A stretch of DNA of 7,382 nucleotides, taken from positions 1 to 7,382 of the forward strand of contig JAMOMS010000231.1 of the NCBI GenBank assembly GCA_027067015.1, given 5' to 3'. The DNA comes from Campylobacterales bacterium. GTDB lineage: Bacteria > Campylobacterota > Campylobacteria > Campylobacterales > Hydrogenimonadaceae. The position numbers and the translations under genes are program-made. The notes beneath the pieces were generated by a model. The model made no database searches. It had not been told where the DNA came from and saw only the letters and a list, made by a program, of their open reading frames with translations. How positions within the stretch are numbered: position 1 is the first letter of the stretch; the number at the start of each line of letters is the position of its first letter. Below, one piece after another: positions 5,060 through 7,382 of the stretch.

Positions 5060-5775
5060 CAAAAGCCCCCCATGGGAATATGGCGGCGTACTTTGGTAAT
5101 AAGCTTTCTGTCCAGGTCGGCCTCTATGAGGGTTTGGTAGTCATCTTGCGTAACCCCGCCGCCGGGGGTATAAAGACCACTGCTTTTGGCCATATCCTCG
5201 TCGGCGCTGTTGGCCACCGCCACGTAGCACTGGTTGGCCACCGCCATGGCGTGGGGAAGCAGTTGCAGGTGCTGTTTTCTGGGCAGACCCCAGCGGGCGG
5301 GCACGGCAATGAGCTCCGCGCCGCGCAGTTTATGCCAAAACTCGGCGTAGCGCAGTTCAAAACAGACCATCAGCCCCATCTTCAGCCCGCCCGCCTCGAA
5401 CACGCGCATCTTTTTAGAATCGCCCGCCCGGAAATATTTGTGCTCATCTCCCATGAGAAAGAGGCGTATCTTGTCCTGCTCATGCGCGATACGGCCGTCA
5501 TGAAAGACAAAGGTGCGGTTGTAATACTCGCCCCTTTCCTTGACAATGGCGGTGAGGGTGACAACGCGGTTTTTGGAGAGCTCGGCCATACTTTTGATGG
5601 CTTCGTCGGCCAGGGCCACAGCCTCCTCCATCCGGTCGTAGGGGTAGCCGGTCAGGCAGACTTCGGGGGTGATGACAATATCCCCTGTGCACGCGTCCAC
5701 CCGCTCTTTGAGGCGCTTTAGGTTGCGGCTAAAATCTTGCGGATGGGTGGGGAGTTGAAGCAGGTTGATGCGCAA
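5059..5775 (-). CDS. Nitrilase-superfamily carbon-nitrogen hydrolase
   Basis: This 238-residue cytoplasmic amidase-like enzyme has the complete Glu-Lys-Cys triad of the superfamily: Glu38 (VITPEVCLTGYP), Lys102 (QDKIRLF) and the nucleophile Cys138 (GLMVCFELRYAEF). The motif AVPARWG (157-163) and the C-terminal ALDR-like strand (IEADLDRKLI) are also present. The start is set at a TTG (5775) because the frame upstream is only the shadow of nrdB, the family alignment begins at RINLLQL, and the first internal Met is residue 49. There is no clear Shine-Dalgarno. The TTG lies 4 nt after the nrdB stop, so translation probably depends on coupling. The length is slightly short compared with typical members of about 260-280 residues. 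The substrate is unknown. The family includes omega-amidase and deaminated-glutathione amidase (metabolite repair), which would suit its position beside a protein-repair gene, but that is speculation. Confidence 0.88.
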   Translation of the reverse strand: MRINLLQLPTHPQDFSRNLKRLKERVDACTGDIVITPEVCLTGYPYDRMEEAVALADEAIKSMAELSKNRVVTLTAIVKERGEYYNRTFVFHDGRIAHEQDKIRLFLMGDEHKYFRAGDSKKMRVFEAGGLKMGLMVCFELRYAEFWHKLRGAELIAVPARWGLPRKQHLQLLPHAMAVANQCYVAVANSADEDMAKSSGLYTPGGGVTQDDYQTLIEADLDRKLITKVRRHIPMGGF

Positions 5776-5779
5776 GGGG

Positions 5780-6802
5780 TTAGAAGTCGTCAAAGCTGAT
5801 ACTGCCTTTGGAGTAGTTGGTGACGTTTCCTTCAAAGAAGTTGGTCTTCTGGTCGTTGAAGGTCGAGAAACTGTCCACCCATTTGATGGGGTTGTCGGCG
5901 CCGAACATCGGCTCAAACCCAATGGCTTTGAGGCGTTTGTCGGTTAGGTACTGGATATACTGGTCGATAATTTGCTGGTTCAGCCCCAAAATCTGATCTT
6001 CGGTGACATACCAGCCCCAGTTGCGCTCCAGCTCATAAGCCTGGCGGTACATCTTGCGCATATTCTCCACCACCTGCGGCGTAAAGAGTTGGGGGTACTC
6101 TTTCTTGATCTCTTTGATGATGTTGGAATAAAGCGCCAGGTGGGTCACCTCGTCACGCTGGATAAAGCGGATCATCTGCGCGCTTCCCAGCATCTTGCCG
6201 CTACGCGCCAGGGCATAGATGGCCGAAAAGCCGCTGTAGAAGTAGATCCCTTCCAGGCACTGGTTGGCTACCAGCATATAGATTTTGGCTTCATCATCCT
6301 CCTGGGCCTTGTCGCCGTACTTTTCATAGACGTCGCCGATAAAGGAGTTTTTGCGAAGCAGTTCCGTATCGGTCTTCCACATGTCATAGATTTCATCGGT
6401 GTTGATGGAGATGGAGTCCACCATTACCGCGTAGCTTTGCGAGTGCAGGGCCTCTTCAAAGGCCTGGCGTACCAGGCACATATTCACCTCCGGCGCGGTG
6501 ATCCAGGGATTGACGTTGTCGGCGGTGTTGTTGGTTTGAATGGAGTCCATGAAAATGAGCTGTGCCAGCACCTTGTCGTACATCCGCTTTTCGGCCGGGA
6601 GCAGGTGCTTATAGTCCCTGGCGTCTTCGGTCAGGTCCACCTCTTTGGGGAACCAGGTATTGGCCATCATCACTTCCCAGAGGTTATAGGCCCACTCGTA
6701 CTTGTTGCGGTTGAGGTTGATGATGCCCGGCGTACAGCCGTTGATGATGGAGGTGGTCGAACGCGTGGTGTCGCACTCGGTGCTGTAGAGCTTCTTTTTC
6801 AT
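5780..6802 (-). CDS. nrdB: Ribonucleoside-diphosphate reductase, class Ia beta subunit
   Basis: This is the radical-generating small subunit that, with NrdA, reduces ribonucleoside diphosphates to deoxy forms. All diiron ligands can be placed by comparison with E. coli NrdB: Asp86 (FMDSIQ), Glu117 and His120 (FEEALHSQSY), Glu184 (NQCLEGIYFY), and Glu218 and His221 (QRDEVTHLALY). The radical Tyr is Tyr124, four residues after His120, so this is a tyrosyl-radical enzyme and not the Tyr-less class Ic. The 340 residues match the normal length. The acidic/aromatic C-terminus (SFDDF) is the flexible tail that contacts the alpha subunit. The ATG at 6802 is preceded by AGAGG about 9-10 nt upstream. 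It lies 101 nt downstream of nrdA, in the same direction. Confidence 0.96.
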   Translation of the reverse strand: MKKKLYSTECDTTRSTTSIINGCTPGIINLNRNKYEWAYNLWEVMMANTWFPKEVDLTEDARDYKHLLPAEKRMYDKVLAQLIFMDSIQTNNTADNVNPWITAPEVNMCLVRQAFEEALHSQSYAVMVDSISINTDEIYDMWKTDTELLRKNSFIGDVYEKYGDKAQEDDEAKIYMLVANQCLEGIYFYSGFSAIYALARSGKMLGSAQMIRFIQRDEVTHLALYSNIIKEIKKEYPQLFTPQVVENMRKMYRQAYELERNWGWYVTEDQILGLNQQIIDQYIQYLTDKRLKAIGFEPMFGADNPIKWVDSFSTFNDQKTNFFEGNVTNYSKGSISFDDF

Positions 6803-6903
6803 CGTTGCGGACCTCTGTTGATTTGATCGAGAATGAAAAGGATTTTATCGAAAGGAAAGCTAAAAAGAGTTTAAAGATAAGAAAATATTATGTAGTGCCG
6901 GGC

Positions 6904-7382
6904 TTATTGACAGCCCAGGCACTCCATGCTTCGGTCGGCCACGTCCTCTTGCATCTCAGGCGACTGGCTCCGCAGGTAGTAGGTGGATTTGATGCCGAGT
7001 TTCCACGCCTCGGTATAGATTTCGTGCAGGTAACGGCCGCTCGCTTTGTCCAGCGACATGAAGATATTGAGGCTTTGGCCCTGATCGATCCACTTTTGCC
7101 GTACCGCGGCGGCACGGACCAGGATCTTTTGGTCCAGCTCATAAGCGGGGGTGTAGTACTGCCACGTTTCGGGGGAGAGGTTAGGCACGACGACAGGAAT
7201 CAGCCCGCTGAGGTTTTCTTCAAACCATTTGCGCTTGTAGACCGGCTCGATGGTTTGGGTGGTACCCACCAGAATGGAGATGGAACTGGTGGGGGCGATG
7301 GCCATCAGGTAGCCGTTGCGCATACCGTCGGTTTTGACCTTTTCGCGCAGGGCCTGCCAGTCGTAGATGTAGCCAAAGAGCC
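6904..7382 (-). CDS. nrdA: Ribonucleoside-diphosphate reductase, class I alpha subunit, C-terminal part
   Basis: Only the last 158 residues lie in the window; the gene continues past its right edge. The segment DWQALREKVKTDGMRNGYLMAIAPTSSISILVG is the conserved C-terminal barrel region of class I large subunits, with the P-T-S-S phosphate-binding loop. STYYLRS carries the adjacent tyrosines equivalent to E. coli Tyr730/Tyr731 of the radical-transfer path. The protein ends in ECLGCQ, a C-terminal Cys pair that re-reduces the active-site disulfide and receives electrons from thioredoxin or glutaredoxin. In this protein the pair is spaced C-x-x-C rather than C-x4-C as in E. coli. It is the first visible gene of the leftward nrdA-nrdB-nitrilase-pcm cluster. 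Confidence 0.95.
   Translation of the reverse strand, partial: LFGYIYDWQALREKVKTDGMRNGYLMAIAPTSSISILVGTTQTIEPVYKRKWFEENLSGLIPVVVPNLSPETWQYYTPAYELDQKILVRAAAVRQKWIDQGQSLNIFMSLDKASGRYLHEIYTEAWKLGIKSTYYLRSQSPEMQEDVADRSMECLGCQ

Noticed and set aside
5972..6826. A 284-residue plus-strand frame opposite nrdB
   Set aside because: It is the antisense shadow of nrdB, whose diiron ligands and full-length conservation are unambiguous.

Overview
The window is a compact stretch of chromosomal housekeeping genes from a moderately GC-rich bacterium, most likely a member of the Campylobacterota (the deep-vent/sulfur-oxidiser side, such as relatives of Sulfurovum, Nitratifractor or Hydrogenimonas). This placement is an inference. 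It rests on the nrdA-nrdB-nitrilase-pcm gene order, an HTH/coiled-coil protein resembling a family I associate with that phylum, and T-rich extended -10 promoters (TGCTATAAT). No database search was possible.

Left part, 1-1544: the 3' end of a short-chain dehydrogenase gene (+) runs into the 3' half of the SRP RNA gene (ffs, -), so the two overlap tail to tail. ffs is identified by its exact UCAGG / GGAA / AGCAG core and has a near-consensus promoter at 573-601. Divergent from ffs is a WYL-domain transcription regulator (+).

Middle part, 1545-3556 (+): a small putative membrane protein, then a membrane-anchored HtrA/Deg-type serine protease with one PDZ domain, read from its own extended -10 promoter. 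The protease gene is coupled by an ATGA overlap to a YqiA-type alpha/beta hydrolase.

Right part, 3567-7382 (all -): transcription runs leftwards from nrdA (C-terminal part only) through nrdB, a nitrilase-superfamily hydrolase (TTG start 4 nt after nrdB) and pcm (overlapping the hydrolase stop by one base). Next come a separately promoted HTH-coiled coil-HTH protein and a tRNA-Pro(GGG). The tRNA promoter -35 box is the last two codons of the HTH gene. nrdA and nrdB form the two subunits of class Ia ribonucleotide reductase, while the nitrilase-like protein and the isoaspartyl methyltransferase suggest a damage-repair theme in the same operon.

I saw no mobile element, CRISPR array, phage gene, defence system or obvious transferred segment. 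The most notable points are the ffs/SDR antisense overlap, the uncharacterised two-HTH protein and the WYL / small membrane protein / Deg protease neighbourhood. None amounts to a demonstrated new system.
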